Shown here piece by piece: positions 7,706 through 17,800 of a stretch of 64,000 nucleotides of DNA; within the stretch, counting starts at the first letter, position 1, and the number at the start of each line of letters is the position of its first letter. The notes beneath the pieces were generated by a model. It did no database searches. It saw only the letters and a program-made list of their open reading frames with translations, and was not told where the DNA came from. The translations under genes and the position numbers were made by a program. The stretch spans positions 13,050 to 77,049 of the forward strand of contig CAZKKI010000070.1 of assembly GCA_964553325.1 (NCBI GenBank). The letters are read 5' to 3'. The stretch comes from BMS3ABIN04 sp964553325 (lineage in GTDB: Bacteria; Bacteroidota; Ignavibacteria; Ignavibacteriales; Melioribacteraceae).

Positions 7706-8215
7706 ATGAAAAAAATAACAATTTTATTTTTCAGTATTCTTTTCATCGGCAATACCGTTAACGCACAATTAAAAATCGGTTATGTCGATTCGGAATCAAT
7801 AATGAAACAGCTTCCCGATGCGCAAGATGCACAGAAGAAAATAGACGCTTTCATTCAAGAATGGCAAGAAGAAATAGCTAAAATGCAAGCCGAATGGAAA
7901 AAACAATATAAAGAATACGAAAACCGCAAGTTGATAATGAGCAATCAAAAACGTGCCGAAGTGGAAAAGGAACTCGTGGCGCTTGAAGATAGAATTCAAG
8001 AGTTTAAACAAAAAAAATTCGGTGTTAACGGTGAACTTTTCCAAAAACAAGAAGAATTAATGAAACCGATTCAAAATAAAATATTCAATGCCATTAAAGA
8101 AGTAGCCGAAGAAAATGATCTCGATTTCGTTTTCGATAGAAGCGGAGATTTGATTTTCCTTTACGCCAAAGAAGAATACGACATAACATCGTTAGTTCTG
8201 GAGAAACTTCAATAA
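7706..8215 (+). CDS. OmpH/Skp-family periplasmic chaperone, copy 2
   Basis: A second Skp/OmpH protein of 169 residues with signal peptide MKKITILFFSILFIGNTVNA. It shares with copy 1 the start IGYVDSESIMKQLPDAQDAQ, the coiled-coil arms rich in Lys, Glu and Gln, and the closing DLDFVFDRSGDLIFLYAKEEYDIT. I prefer the ATG at 7706 since it gives a normal signal peptide; an in-frame ATG at 7697 would add three residues. Neither has a good ribosome site. It ends one base before lpxD. Tandem Skp genes between bamA and lpxD are frequent in this part of the bacterial tree. Confidence 0.88.
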   Translation: MKKITILFFSILFIGNTVNAQLKIGYVDSESIMKQLPDAQDAQKKIDAFIQEWQEEIAKMQAEWKKQYKEYENRKLIMSNQKRAEVEKELVALEDRIQEFKQKKFGVNGELFQKQEELMKPIQNKIFNAIKEVAEENDLDFVFDRSGDLIFLYAKEEYDITSLVLEKLQ

Positions 8216-8216
8216 C

Positions 8217-9278
8217 ATGAAACTTAACATTAAAGATATTGCCCGAATAGTAAACGGAAAGATTGTCGGAAACGAAAACATACAGATTACAAACTTAGCG
8301 AGAATTCACGAAGCGGAAAAAGGCGATCTAACTTTTCTATATTTGCCCCAATACAAAAAATATCTGGAAACAACAAAAGCTTCGGCGGTTTTAGTTAAAA
8401 AAGATGAGAATTTAACGCGAGACGATTTAACCTACATTTTGGTCGATAATCCCGATAAAGCTTTTCAAGAAATAATATTGAAATTTTTTAATCCCGAATT
8501 CAACCTTACCGGAATCGATGAAAGATCATTTGTCCACCCATCGGCAAAATTAGGTGAAAATGTTGCAATAGGTAAATTTGTAGTCGTTTCGGAAAATTGC
8601 AAAATCGGGGACAACACAAAAATTTATCACGGTACGGTTTTAATGGAAGATGTTGAAGTAGGCAGCGATTGCCTTCTATTTCCAAATGTAACAATCCGTG
8701 AAAAATGCGTGCTCGGAAATAACGTAATAATTCACTCCGGTACCGTGATCGGTTCGGACGGTTTCGGTTATTCTACGGACGACGAGGGTGTTTACCATAA
8801 AATTCCGCAAATTGGAAATGTAATTATTGAAGACGATGTTGAGATAGGCTCGAATGTTTCGGTTGATCGGGCTGCCGTAGGTTCGACCGTAATTAAAAAA
8901 GGTGTGAAACTCGATAACCTGGTTCAAGTAGCACACAATGTAACAATCGGCGAAAATACCGTAATGAGCGGTCAAGCCGGGGTTTCCGGAAGTACGAAAA
9001 TCGGGAAAAATTGTATTGTTGCCGGTCAAGTTGGAATTGCAGGTCACCTTGAAATTACCGATAAAGTTTTAATCGGGGCACAATCCGGAATATCGAAATC
9101 CATAACTAAACCGGGACTTTATTTCGGGTACCCTGCAAAAGAAATGTCGATTGCCAGAAAACTTGAAGCCCATATCAGAAACCTTCCGAACTATAGCAAA
9201 AAAATAAAAGAACTTGAAAACAAAATAAAAGAATTGGAAAGTAAATTGGTTTCTTCAAAAGAAAAGGATTTAAACTGA
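8217..9278 (+). CDS. lpxD: UDP-3-O-(3-hydroxyacyl)glucosamine N-acyltransferase
   Basis: Third step of lipid A synthesis: N-acylation of UDP-3-O-acylglucosamine from acyl-ACP, in the cytosol. 353 residues. The N-terminal uridine-binding domain (about 1-100) contains LARIHEAEKGDLTFLYLP. A left-handed beta-helix of hexapeptide repeats (about 105-310) includes the catalytic-histidine region around VAHNVTIGENTVMSGQAG. The C-terminal helix is rich in Lys and Glu and looks like a short coiled coil. The start codon lies one base after the skp stop, and the stop overlaps the lpxC start by one base. Confidence 0.95.
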   Translation: MKLNIKDIARIVNGKIVGNENIQITNLARIHEAEKGDLTFLYLPQYKKYLETTKASAVLVKKDENLTRDDLTYILVDNPDKAFQEIILKFFNPEFNLTGIDERSFVHPSAKLGENVAIGKFVVVSENCKIGDNTKIYHGTVLMEDVEVGSDCLLFPNVTIREKCVLGNNVIIHSGTVIGSDGFGYSTDDEGVYHKIPQIGNVIIEDDVEIGSNVSVDRAAVGSTVIKKGVKLDNLVQVAHNVTIGENTVMSGQAGVSGSTKIGKNCIVAGQVGIAGHLEITDKVLIGAQSGISKSITKPGLYFGYPAKEMSIARKLEAHIRNLPNYSKKIKELENKIKELESKLVSSKEKDLN

Positions 9279-10702
9279 TGTTCGAATTACAACGCACTAT
9301 TAAAAAAGCGGTCTCAATTAAGGGAACCGGATTGCACACCGGAACCGAATGTACAATGACGTTCAAACCGGCACCGGAAAATTACGGCATTCGATTCGTT
9401 AGAGTCGATTTAGGCGGAGCGCCCGAAATTCCCGCCGTTGCGGAATACGTCGTCGATGTTTCCCGCGGAACAACTTTGGGTATAGGCGATGCAAAAGTCT
9501 ATACGGTGGAACATGTTTTAGCCGCTGTTAGCGGTCTGCAAATAGATAACTTAATAATCGAACTGGACGGAATAGAACCGCCGATTGAAGACGGAAGCGC
9601 CAAACCTTACGTCGATAAGCTATTGGAAGCCGGAATTACAACACAGAACGAACCCAAAGATTATTTGATTATAGACGAAACGATTATGTACCACAATGAA
9701 GAGGAACAAGTGGATATTGTTGCTCTTCCGTTGGACGGTTATCGCTTAACCGTGATGGTCGATTACCGCAATCCCGCACTCGGTAGTCAACATACCGGAT
9801 TATTCGATTTGGAAAAAGAATTCGTTACCGAATTTGCGCCTGCACGTACGTTCTGTTTTTTAAGTGAAGTTGATGCCCTTCTGGAAGCCGGATTGATAAA
9901 AGGCGGTAACTTGGATAATGCCGTTGTAATTGTCGATCACGACCTTTCCGATGAAGAATTAAACAAGCTAACCGAAAAACTCGGTATAGGCGAGGATGTG
10001 AAAATAGGACAAAACGGATTTTTAAATGAAAAATCGTTGCGTTTTAAAAACGAACCCGTTCGTCATAAACTACTCGATTTAATCGGCGATTTGGCATTAA
10101 TAGGCGTACCGATTAAAGCCCAAATATTGGCTGCACGTCCCGGACACAAAGCAAATGTTGAGTTTGCAAAGAAAATCAGAAAATTATATCAACAGAAAAA
10201 ACTCGTAAAAAAATATCAACACGTAAAAAAAGAAGGGATGGTATTCGACGTAAATGCGATTATGAAAATCTTGCCCCATCGCTACCCTTTCCTTCTCGTC
10301 GATAAAATCATTCATCTCGAATTGGACAAAAAAGTAATCGGAATTAAATCGGTAACAATCAACGAACCGTTTTTCCAAGGACATTTTCCTGGGCAACCCA
10401 TTATGCCCGGCGTTTTAATTATCGAAGCAATGGCACAAACGGGAGGTTTATTGATGTTGAACAGTTATATCGACCCTTCCGAAAAACTTGTTTACTTTAT
10501 GGGAATTAACAAAGCCAAATTCCGCAAACCCGTTGTGCCGGGCGATCAACTGGTGCTTGAAGCCGAATTAATAAACAGGAAAAGCAAAGTTGTTGTAATG
10601 AAAGCCCAGGCTTTTGTCGATAACAATTTGGTTGCCGAGGCGGAATTAACCGCTGCAATAGTTGACAGAGACGACAAAAAAGAAGATACGAAAAATGGCT
10701 GA
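9278..10702 (+). CDS. lpxC/fabZ: Bifunctional LpxC / FabZ fusion
   Basis: Two enzymes in one 474-residue chain. Residues about 1-310 are LpxC, the zinc deacetylase that commits to lipid A synthesis: VEHVLAAVSGLQIDNL holds the zinc-site histidine, IEPPIEDGSAKPYVD follows, and RHKLLDLIGDLALIG holds the second His and the Asp. Residues about 320-465 are FabZ, the 3-hydroxyacyl-ACP dehydratase, with ILPHRYPFLLVDKI (catalytic His) and FFQGHFPGQPIMPGVLIIEAMAQTGG. The fusion links the two fates of 3-hydroxyacyl-ACP, lipid A and fatty acid elongation, and is a known hallmark of the Bacteroidota/Chlorobi group. Confidence 0.96.
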   Translation: MFELQRTIKKAVSIKGTGLHTGTECTMTFKPAPENYGIRFVRVDLGGAPEIPAVAEYVVDVSRGTTLGIGDAKVYTVEHVLAAVSGLQIDNLIIELDGIEPPIEDGSAKPYVDKLLEAGITTQNEPKDYLIIDETIMYHNEEEQVDIVALPLDGYRLTVMVDYRNPALGSQHTGLFDLEKEFVTEFAPARTFCFLSEVDALLEAGLIKGGNLDNAVVIVDHDLSDEELNKLTEKLGIGEDVKIGQNGFLNEKSLRFKNEPVRHKLLDLIGDLALIGVPIKAQILAARPGHKANVEFAKKIRKLYQQKKLVKKYQHVKKEGMVFDVNAIMKILPHRYPFLLVDKIIHLELDKKVIGIKSVTINEPFFQGHFPGQPIMPGVLIIEAMAQTGGLLMLNSYIDPSEKLVYFMGINKAKFRKPVVPGDQLVLEAELINRKSKVVVMKAQAFVDNNLVAEAELTAAIVDRDDKKEDTKNG

Positions 10703-11471
10703 TATTCATCCCACCGCTTTGGTCGCACCGAATGCAAAAATAGGCGACAATGTTAAGATCGGACCTTACGCCGTTATCGAAGACGATGTTGAAATCGGCA
10801 GCGGCACGAACATCGGACCGCACGCCGTAATTTACAACGGTTCCCGTATCGGTAAAAACGTTACTATATTCCAGTCGGCTTCGGTAGGAAATTTACCTCA
10901 AGATTTAAAATTTGCAGGAGAAGATTCGTTGCTTTACGTAGGCGATAACACAATAATCCGGGAATTTGTTACGCTCCACAGAGGAACAATCGAAACCGGT
11001 TTTACCAAAGTGGGCGCTAATTGTTTGTTAATGGCTTACGCACATGTTGCACACGACTGTATCGTCGGCGACAATTGCATCATTGCAAATTCGGTTCAGC
11101 TTGGCGGACACGTTGTTATGGAAGATTGGGTAATTATCGGCGGAACTTCCGCGGTTCACCAGTTTGTTAAAATCGGTAAACACTCCATGATTGGCGGTGG
11201 ATTTAGAGTTGTAAACGATGTTCCGCCCTTTATCCTTGCCGCACACGAACCGTTAAGATACAACGGACTGAACACGGTTGGTTTACGGCGAAGAGGATTT
11301 TCCAATGAAAAGATTTATAAATTAAAAGATGCTTATTCGTTAATTTATAATCCTAAACTAAATTACTCCCAAGCTTTGGAAAAATTGAATGAAAAATTTC
11401 CGGACGATCCGGAAATAAAATCAATTATCGATTTCATTTCGAACAGCAAACGGGGAATCATAAAAGGATGA
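10695..11471 (+). CDS. lpxA: Acyl-ACP--UDP-N-acetylglucosamine O-acyltransferase
   Basis: First step of lipid A synthesis: transfer of a 3-hydroxyacyl group to UDP-GlcNAc. 258 residues, close to the usual 262. MADIHPTALVAPNAKIG opens the hexapeptide-repeat helix. The catalytic His region reads LLMAYAHVAHDC, and GGFRVVNDVPPFILAAHEP and LNTVGLRRRGF are typical of LpxA. I chose the ATG at 10695, overlapping the fabZ end by 8 bases; an upstream in-frame start at 10662 would add 11 residues with no match to the family. The stop overlaps the next gene in an ATGA arrangement. Confidence 0.96.
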   Translation: MADIHPTALVAPNAKIGDNVKIGPYAVIEDDVEIGSGTNIGPHAVIYNGSRIGKNVTIFQSASVGNLPQDLKFAGEDSLLYVGDNTIIREFVTLHRGTIETGFTKVGANCLLMAYAHVAHDCIVGDNCIIANSVQLGGHVVMEDWVIIGGTSAVHQFVKIGKHSMIGGGFRVVNDVPPFILAAHEPLRYNGLNTVGLRRRGFSNEKIYKLKDAYSLIYNPKLNYSQALEKLNEKFPDDPEIKSIIDFISNSKRGIIKG

Positions 11472-12205
11472 AATGGCGCTTGTTGAATACCGGTTTCAAC
11501 AACGGCGCTTATAATATGAAATTCGATTTTAACCTTGTCAACTCCATCAAACCTTCCGAAGCCGTTTTAAGATTTTACCGTTGGAAACCTTACTGCATTT
11601 CGCTCGGATATAATCAAACCGCGGAAGACATAAACAAGGAACTTGCAAATGCCGATAACATAGACGTTGTAACGCGCCCAACCGGCGGCAGAGCAATCCT
11701 TCATGCGGAAGAACTAACCTACTCAATAGTTTTACATAACTCATCCGGTATGTCTAACGATGAAATTTATAATTTAACTTCCGAAGCATTGGTTAAAGGT
11801 TTAATTTTTTTCGATCCGGTTTTTAATAAATTGGAAAAAGAAAACCTTCAACCCGATTTCAAAAAAGAATACCGCAAACCCGAAAGTGTTCTTTGCTTTT
11901 CGAGCACGGCACGGCACGAAATTAAATTCGAAGGGAAAAAGATAATAGGCAGTGCACAACGAAAGCTGGCAAACGGTTTGCTCCAGCACGGTTCCATACT
12001 TGTGGGCAGCTATCACAAAAACATTGTAAAATATCTAAACGTTTCCTCTGAAAAACGGAACTTAATCGAAAAAGATACAGCGGCAAAAACAACCGAAATT
12101 TCAACAATAATCGGAAAAGAGATCGAATACGAATTACTTACCGAAGCAATAATTAACGGATTTGAAACTGTTTGGGGCAGTAAATTTTACACTCAATCCG
12201 ATTAA
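11468..12205 (+). CDS. Octanoyltransferase LipM-like (lipoate ligase fold)
   Basis: 245-residue member of the biotin/lipoate protein ligase superfamily, which loads octanoyl or lipoyl groups onto carrier proteins. RPTGGRAILHAEELTYSIVL (about 70-89) is the substrate-binding signature. The conserved lysine region is GKKIIGSAQRK (K158). A cysteine at residue 143 in SVLCFSS stands where LipM-type octanoyltransferases carry the acyl-accepting Cys, so transfer from octanoyl-ACP is more likely than ATP-dependent ligation. It overlaps lpxA by four bases (ATGA), so it is the last gene of the lipid A operon. It could instead be a LipL-type amidotransferase or a lipoate ligase. Confidence 0.72.
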   Translation: MKWRLLNTGFNNGAYNMKFDFNLVNSIKPSEAVLRFYRWKPYCISLGYNQTAEDINKELANADNIDVVTRPTGGRAILHAEELTYSIVLHNSSGMSNDEIYNLTSEALVKGLIFFDPVFNKLEKENLQPDFKKEYRKPESVLCFSSTARHEIKFEGKKIIGSAQRKLANGLLQHGSILVGSYHKNIVKYLNVSSEKRNLIEKDTAAKTTEISTIIGKEIEYELLTEAIINGFETVWGSKFYTQSD

Positions 12206-12266
12206 CGTTCGTTAATTATTTCAATAATTATGTTTATTTTTATAAGATAATTTATTTTAAAGCGGA

Positions 12267-13346
12267 ATGCCGATAAAACCGAACTACATATTTTTTCTGC
12301 TATTAACAATTTCTGCCTTAATCTACGGGCAGCAAAGCGAAGATAACATCCGTGCGTATTTACAGAACGTACCGGTGTACGATATTTGCAGCGACGGTGA
12401 AAATCTCTGGTTTGCCACCAACGGTTACGGAATTTTCAAATATTCCCCCCAAAAAAACAAATGGGAAAATTATTCGACAAACAATAAAAAATTGAAAATC
12501 GATTTCTTCTATTGTATAACGGCAAATAAAAATTTCGTTTGGGCGGGTTCCACCGACGGACTTTTTATTTTTAATCAAAAAAGAAAACGCTGGAAAAGAA
12601 GAAAATTCGGCAAGGGCGGTCAGCTCGGTAATTGGATTCGAACGTTACAATACGATAAGTTTAACAATGTGGTGTGGATAGGCAGATTCCAATATTTAAC
12701 GATGTACGACATCAAAAAGAGAAAATACCGTGACTTCGATTTGAAAATAAACGGAAACGAAAAAACCAATAATATACGAAGTATTTTGGTCGAAGGCGAT
12801 AGTATTTTGTGGATTGGAACCGAAGGCGGATTACATAAAATTCGTAAAAGAAAATTTTTAAAACTCGATTCCTCCAAAACCTTTTACGATAATTCCATGA
12901 ATTACTTTAACGGCGAAGGCGACGAAGTATCGGTATCGGCAATTTTAGCCGAACGGAACTATTTATGGCTCGGCACCGACGAATTCATAACTCCGCAAAA
13001 TCCGAATTTCAATTTAGGCGGACTTTTCAGATTCGACAAAGAACACGATTGGATAAAGCTGGATGCAGGCAACGGTTTACAAGCGAACGGTATTTTTTCT
13101 CTCGAGCTTATCGGCAATACCGTTTGGGCTTCCACGTACGAGTTCGATCAATCGAAAAAAGAAGCTTCGGGGCGCGGCATAACATTAATCAACAGAATCG
13201 ACTTATCCACCAAAAACGTAGTAAACGAAAATTTACCGAACAATATTTTCAAAATATTTTTCGACGGAAAATATGTTTGGCTGGGCACGGATTCGGGCGT
13301 TTTCCGGATTCCCGTTACGAATAAACTTATTCCACGTTTTAATTAA
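12267..13346 (+). CDS. Secreted beta-propeller protein (two-component-regulator propeller repeats)
   Basis: 359 residues with a signal peptide (MPIKPNYIFFLLLTISALIYG, then QQS). The mature part is a run of short repeats of the type D-x-x-N-L-W-F-A-T-x-G-x-G-I-F (LWFATNGYGIFKYS, VWAGSTDGLFIF, LWIGTEGGLHKI, LWLGTDE, VWLGTDSGVFRI), the signature of Reg_prop/YncE-like beta-propellers. In hybrid two-component proteins such repeats sense ligands, but here no membrane, kinase or DNA-binding part follows. Role unknown; probably a periplasmic or surface binding protein. It ends 10 bases before the heptose kinase gene. Confidence 0.75.
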   Translation: MPIKPNYIFFLLLTISALIYGQQSEDNIRAYLQNVPVYDICSDGENLWFATNGYGIFKYSPQKNKWENYSTNNKKLKIDFFYCITANKNFVWAGSTDGLFIFNQKRKRWKRRKFGKGGQLGNWIRTLQYDKFNNVVWIGRFQYLTMYDIKKRKYRDFDLKINGNEKTNNIRSILVEGDSILWIGTEGGLHKIRKRKFLKLDSSKTFYDNSMNYFNGEGDEVSVSAILAERNYLWLGTDEFITPQNPNFNLGGLFRFDKEHDWIKLDAGNGLQANGIFSLELIGNTVWASTYEFDQSKKEASGRGITLINRIDLSTKNVVNENLPNNIFKIFFDGKYVWLGTDSGVFRIPVTNKLIPRFN

Positions 13347-13356
13347 AGGTTTAACT

Positions 13357-14352
13357 ATGCTCAATATTTCAAAAGAAGAATTGACTAAAATAAAAAATTC
13401 TTTCACTGGTAAAAAAATTGCAGTTGTTGGCGATATGATGCTCGACGGATATTTTTGGGGAGACGTGAAAAGAATATCTCCCGAAGCGCCCGTACCTATA
13501 GTTGAAATAGAAAATGAATTTTTCCGGTTCGGCGGAGCCGCAAACGTAGCACTCAACATTCTTAAACTCGGCGGAATCCCCTTCCCAGTCGGTGTTATCG
13601 GCAACGATCAAGACGGAAAGAAATTTAATGAATTACTTGAAAAAGAAAAAATTACTTCGGAAGGAATTATTGTAGATTCAACCCGACCTACAACAATCAA
13701 AACCCGGGTGATAGCGGAAAACCAGCATATTGTTAGAATCGACCGCGAAAGCAAATTAAATATTTCGCCGGATATGGAAGACAAAATTATTTCAGCCATA
13801 AACGGCAAAATAAACAACCTCGATGCGATAATTCTTCAAGATTATAACAAAGGTGTTTTAACAAAACGATTGATAAACGAAATAATAAAACTTGCAAACG
13901 AAAACAATAAAATTATTACGGTCGATCCGAAATTCGATAATTTTTTGGAATATAAAAACGTTACGGTTTTCAAACCGAACAAAAAAGAAGCCGAAAACAT
14001 TTTCGGTATAAGAATTCAAACCGATGAAGACATCTTAAATGCGGGAGAACGTTTGCTTGACAAATTGCAAAGCAAATTTGTTCTTTTAACCCTCGGCGAA
14101 CTTGGAGTTGCACTATTCGAAAAAAACAATTCCGTAAAAAGAATTCCCACTAAAGCCAGAAAAGTAGCCGACGTTTCGGGCGCCGGCGATACGGTTATTT
14201 CCACTCTCACTATGGCGCTTGCAGCCGGTGCCGATATTTACACTTCCGCATACCTTGCAAATTATGCCGGCGGTCTCGTCTGCGAGGAAGTTGGAATCGT
14301 TCCCATTGAATTGGAAAAATTGTTCAACACAATCGAAGAAAAAGTTTTATGA
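13357..14352 (+). CDS. rfaE1: D-glycero-beta-D-manno-heptose-7-phosphate kinase
   Basis: The kinase half of HldE as a separate 331-residue protein of the PfkB/ribokinase family. It phosphorylates heptose 7-phosphate at position 1 on the way to ADP-heptose for the LPS inner core. VVGDMMLDGYFWGDVKRISPEAPVPIVE at the N-terminus and DVSGAGDTVISTLTMALAAGAD (catalytic Asp) near the C-terminus are diagnostic. I chose the ATG at 13357 with an AAAGG site; the reading frame stays open upstream into the previous gene. It overlaps rfaE2 by four bases. Confidence 0.94.
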   Translation: MLNISKEELTKIKNSFTGKKIAVVGDMMLDGYFWGDVKRISPEAPVPIVEIENEFFRFGGAANVALNILKLGGIPFPVGVIGNDQDGKKFNELLEKEKITSEGIIVDSTRPTTIKTRVIAENQHIVRIDRESKLNISPDMEDKIISAINGKINNLDAIILQDYNKGVLTKRLINEIIKLANENNKIITVDPKFDNFLEYKNVTVFKPNKKEAENIFGIRIQTDEDILNAGERLLDKLQSKFVLLTLGELGVALFEKNNSVKRIPTKARKVADVSGAGDTVISTLTMALAAGADIYTSAYLANYAGGLVCEEVGIVPIELEKLFNTIEEKVL

Positions 14353-14828
14353 AAAATTATTTAACCGATTTGGAAAATCTGATTGAGATCAGAAAACAAT
14401 TAAAAAACTCCGGTAAAAAAGTTGTTTTTACAAACGGGTGTTTCGATATTATTCACGCAGGGCACGTCGATTATTTAATAAAAGCAAAATCCTTTGGCGA
14501 CGTATTAATAGTCGGCTTGAACAGCGACGTCTCGGTCAGAAAAATAAAAGGTGTTAACAGACCGATAATCCCCGAAAACGAACGGGCTTTTATTTTGTAC
14601 AATCTGAAACCGGTTGATTATGTGGTTTTATTCGACGAAGAAACACCGATTAATCTTATTGAAAAAATTATTCCCGATTTTCTGGTAAAAGGTTCCGATT
14701 GGGAGCTCGAAAGCATTGTCGGCAAAGATGTGGTTTTGGCAAACGGCGGTGAAGTTAAAACCATTGATTTTATTCACCATCAATCGACTTCAAATATTAT
14801 AAAAAAAATTTTGGAAAAGTACGGATAA
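14349..14828 (+). CDS. rfaE2: D-glycero-beta-D-manno-heptose 1-phosphate adenylyltransferase
   Basis: The nucleotidyltransferase half of HldE, 159 residues. It makes ADP-heptose from heptose 1-phosphate and ATP. VVFTNGCFDIIHAGHVDYL is the HxGH nucleotidyltransferase motif, and VGLNSDVSVRKIKG with RPIIPENERA follows. Four-base overlap with the kinase gene, so both halves are translated from one message. In Escherichia coli the two are fused in the order kinase-adenylyltransferase, matching the gene order here. Confidence 0.94.
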   Translation: MKNYLTDLENLIEIRKQLKNSGKKVVFTNGCFDIIHAGHVDYLIKAKSFGDVLIVGLNSDVSVRKIKGVNRPIIPENERAFILYNLKPVDYVVLFDEETPINLIEKIIPDFLVKGSDWELESIVGKDVVLANGGEVKTIDFIHHQSTSNIIKKILEKYG

Positions 14829-14831
14829 ACT

Positions 14832-17800
14832 TTGGAAGAAAAACAAAAAGATAAAACCAAAAAATTCGAACGCTCGGTTTTCCGTAAAATACTGAACGGA
14901 ATAATAGCGTTCTTTGCAATTCTCATTGTAATTATCTTGGTGTTTTTCGGCTTTACGCAAACAAAGTCCTTCAGAACTTATTTACGAACACAAATCATTC
15001 AAAATGTTAACGAATCGATAAACGGGCGGCTCGAAATCGGAAAAATCGACGGTTCGATTTTAACATCCTTAGTTTTAAGAGATGTAAATTTGACAACACC
15101 TATCGACACAATTTTCCATGCGCAGAAAATCGAGCTTAAAACCAGTCCGTTACATATTCTTCTCCGGAAAATTTACATCCGAAAGTTCGAAATAAAAAAT
15201 GCCAAAATTTCACTGATACAAAACAAAGACGGTTTTTGGAATTACGAACTTTTAGGCGATACTTCCCGAACGGCCGTTCAAGATACGGTTAAAGCCGATA
15301 GCGGTAAATCGGAATTTCCTTTCGGAATTCAGATAAACAAACTCGATTTGAAAAATGTGGCTTTTGTACGCAGAGCAAAAGAATATCACGTTTCCAAAAC
15401 TCTTTACGATCACATAAATTTTGATGATTTAATTGTTGATAATTTATATTTAAGTGCGGAAATTAAAGCGGACTTAAAAAAAGAATTCGCATACTTAAAT
15501 TTGATAAATCTTTCCGGTTATCCTAATTTCAGAATATTCAGATTAAAGAAACTAGCCGGAGAATTTTCTTTCACCAATAAATTTGCCCAAGTAGATGATT
15601 TCAATTTGGTTACCGATAGCTCCGACGTCAGCCTCTCTGCAAAATTACAAGGATTTAATTTATTCGGAAACGTCGATTTAATAAAATTCAACGATTTCCC
15701 GTTAAGCGTAAAGCTAAAAGCAAACCGTTTTTATTTTGACGACTTATCCACATTCATAAACGGAACCAAAATATTAAAAGGTACCGTCGGAGTAGATTTC
15801 GATGCCAAAGGTAAATTCGGAAATTTCGATATAAAAAAACTTACCGTCGATTATTTAAACACACATCTCGAACTTTCCGGTAACGTTAAAAATTTGCACA
15901 AACCCGAAAAACTCTTCTTCGACGTAAACATAACCGATTCGAAACTTTTGGAAGATGACGTTATAAAGATGCTGCCTGAAATTTCCATTCCCGAGTTTTA
16001 CGGTCTCGAATTTACAAATTTGAACATAATGTTTAAGGGCGAACCGACACGTTTCCATTCGATTTTATCGAGCAATGTAGGCGAAGGTTCCATCGAAATC
16101 GATGCTTACATGGATTTGCAAGCGGAAGAACCGGAATACGATGTTGAATTCAGCACAAAGGATTTGGATTTGTACAGCATTGTTAACACAAGTACGTTGT
16201 TAAACGGCAACGGAAAAATCAAAGGAAAAAGTTTCACCCCGCAAAAAATGGAAAATGAAATTTTGCTTCAATTTGCCAACTCCGAGTATAATGGCTATGA
16301 TATAGATTCTCTATTTTTCTTCACTACCGCAAATTCAAAAGTGTTCGACTTAAATATCGAATCGGTTGTAAATAACTCTCAAGTTGATGTTAACGGCAGA
16401 TTGGATTTGCGGGACAAAAAAAACCCGGTTTATAATCTCAAGGGTAGCGCATTAAATTTAAATTTGGCTTCGTTCACCGGGGATTCGCTCGATAATTCAA
16501 ATTTAAACTTCACATTTTCCGCAGTAGGAAAATCCCTCGATATCGATTCGATGAATGCTACATTCATTGTTCGTCTCGATTCGTCCGTGTACAGAGAAAA
16601 AGATATAGACAATACAAATATTAGTTTGAACCTCGTATCGGGAAAATCTCAACGAAAAATCAAATTGAATTCCGACTTGATAGATTTTAACATCGAAGGA
16701 GATTTTTCACTCGAAAAAAGTATAGAGCTTCTGACTTACGAAAGTGAAACCATTACGGAAATTATAAAAAGCAAAATACACGAACTTAATCCGGCCAAGT
16801 TTATAGTACGAAAAGAATCTGTCGATACGCTTAACCGGATTTCGCCAATTGCATTTGAAAACATAAACTTCGATTTCAATTTTGAGTTTAAAGATTTGGA
16901 GTTGCTCGCGCTTTTTACGAATCTTGAAAAGTTGGACATCGAGGGTAAAGGATACGGAAGCGTTAAAAACTCACCCGAAAATTTCTCGGTTTCTACGAAT
17001 TTATTCCTCGATTACTTTTTAAACAAGAACAACGACAACATCGTTTACTTCTCCGATGCGGATATTAAACTGCATTTCAGCAGAGATAACCAAGTGATGG
17101 CATTTGATAAACTCTTCGGTTCCCTTTCGATAGATGGCAAACACATTTACGCCGGCGCCGATTTGAAAAATACAACCATCGATTTAATCTTCAATCAAAG
17201 CAAATTGTTTTACAGTCTTGCCGCCGAAGCCCAAGAAGAAATTTATGCAGAAGCCGAAGGCGAATTATTAATGGAACCGGGGCAACAAAAAATATCGGTG
17301 GAAAACTTATGGATTAATTACAAAAACACGGATTGGGAAAACGAAGAAACCCTCTTCATTACTATTGCCGATACATTTGTTTCGTTCGATAATATTATTC
17401 TTGTAAACGGCGACGCAAGCATTCTGCTCGTCGGTACAATGAACCAGAACGGAGAACAAAACATTACAATAAAATTAAACCGGCTTCCGGGAAGAACTTT
17501 CAGCAAATATATTTTCGAACACGCCTACCAGTATTTCGATGCGGATATTAATTTGATTGCGGAAATAAAAGGTACACCCGAAGAGCCTCTTGTTTCGTTT
17601 AAATATAACATGAAAGATATAAATTACCGTAATATTAATTTCGGTAGTTTAATTGCTAACTTCGAATATGAGAATAAACTGTTAAAACTTAATACTTCGT
17701 TTATAGATTCGACCGGTAATTTCGATAAACCGCTATTTTTAATGCAAGGTTATGTTCCGGTGGATTTGAGTTTCGGCGAAATTGAAAACAGATTTCCCGA

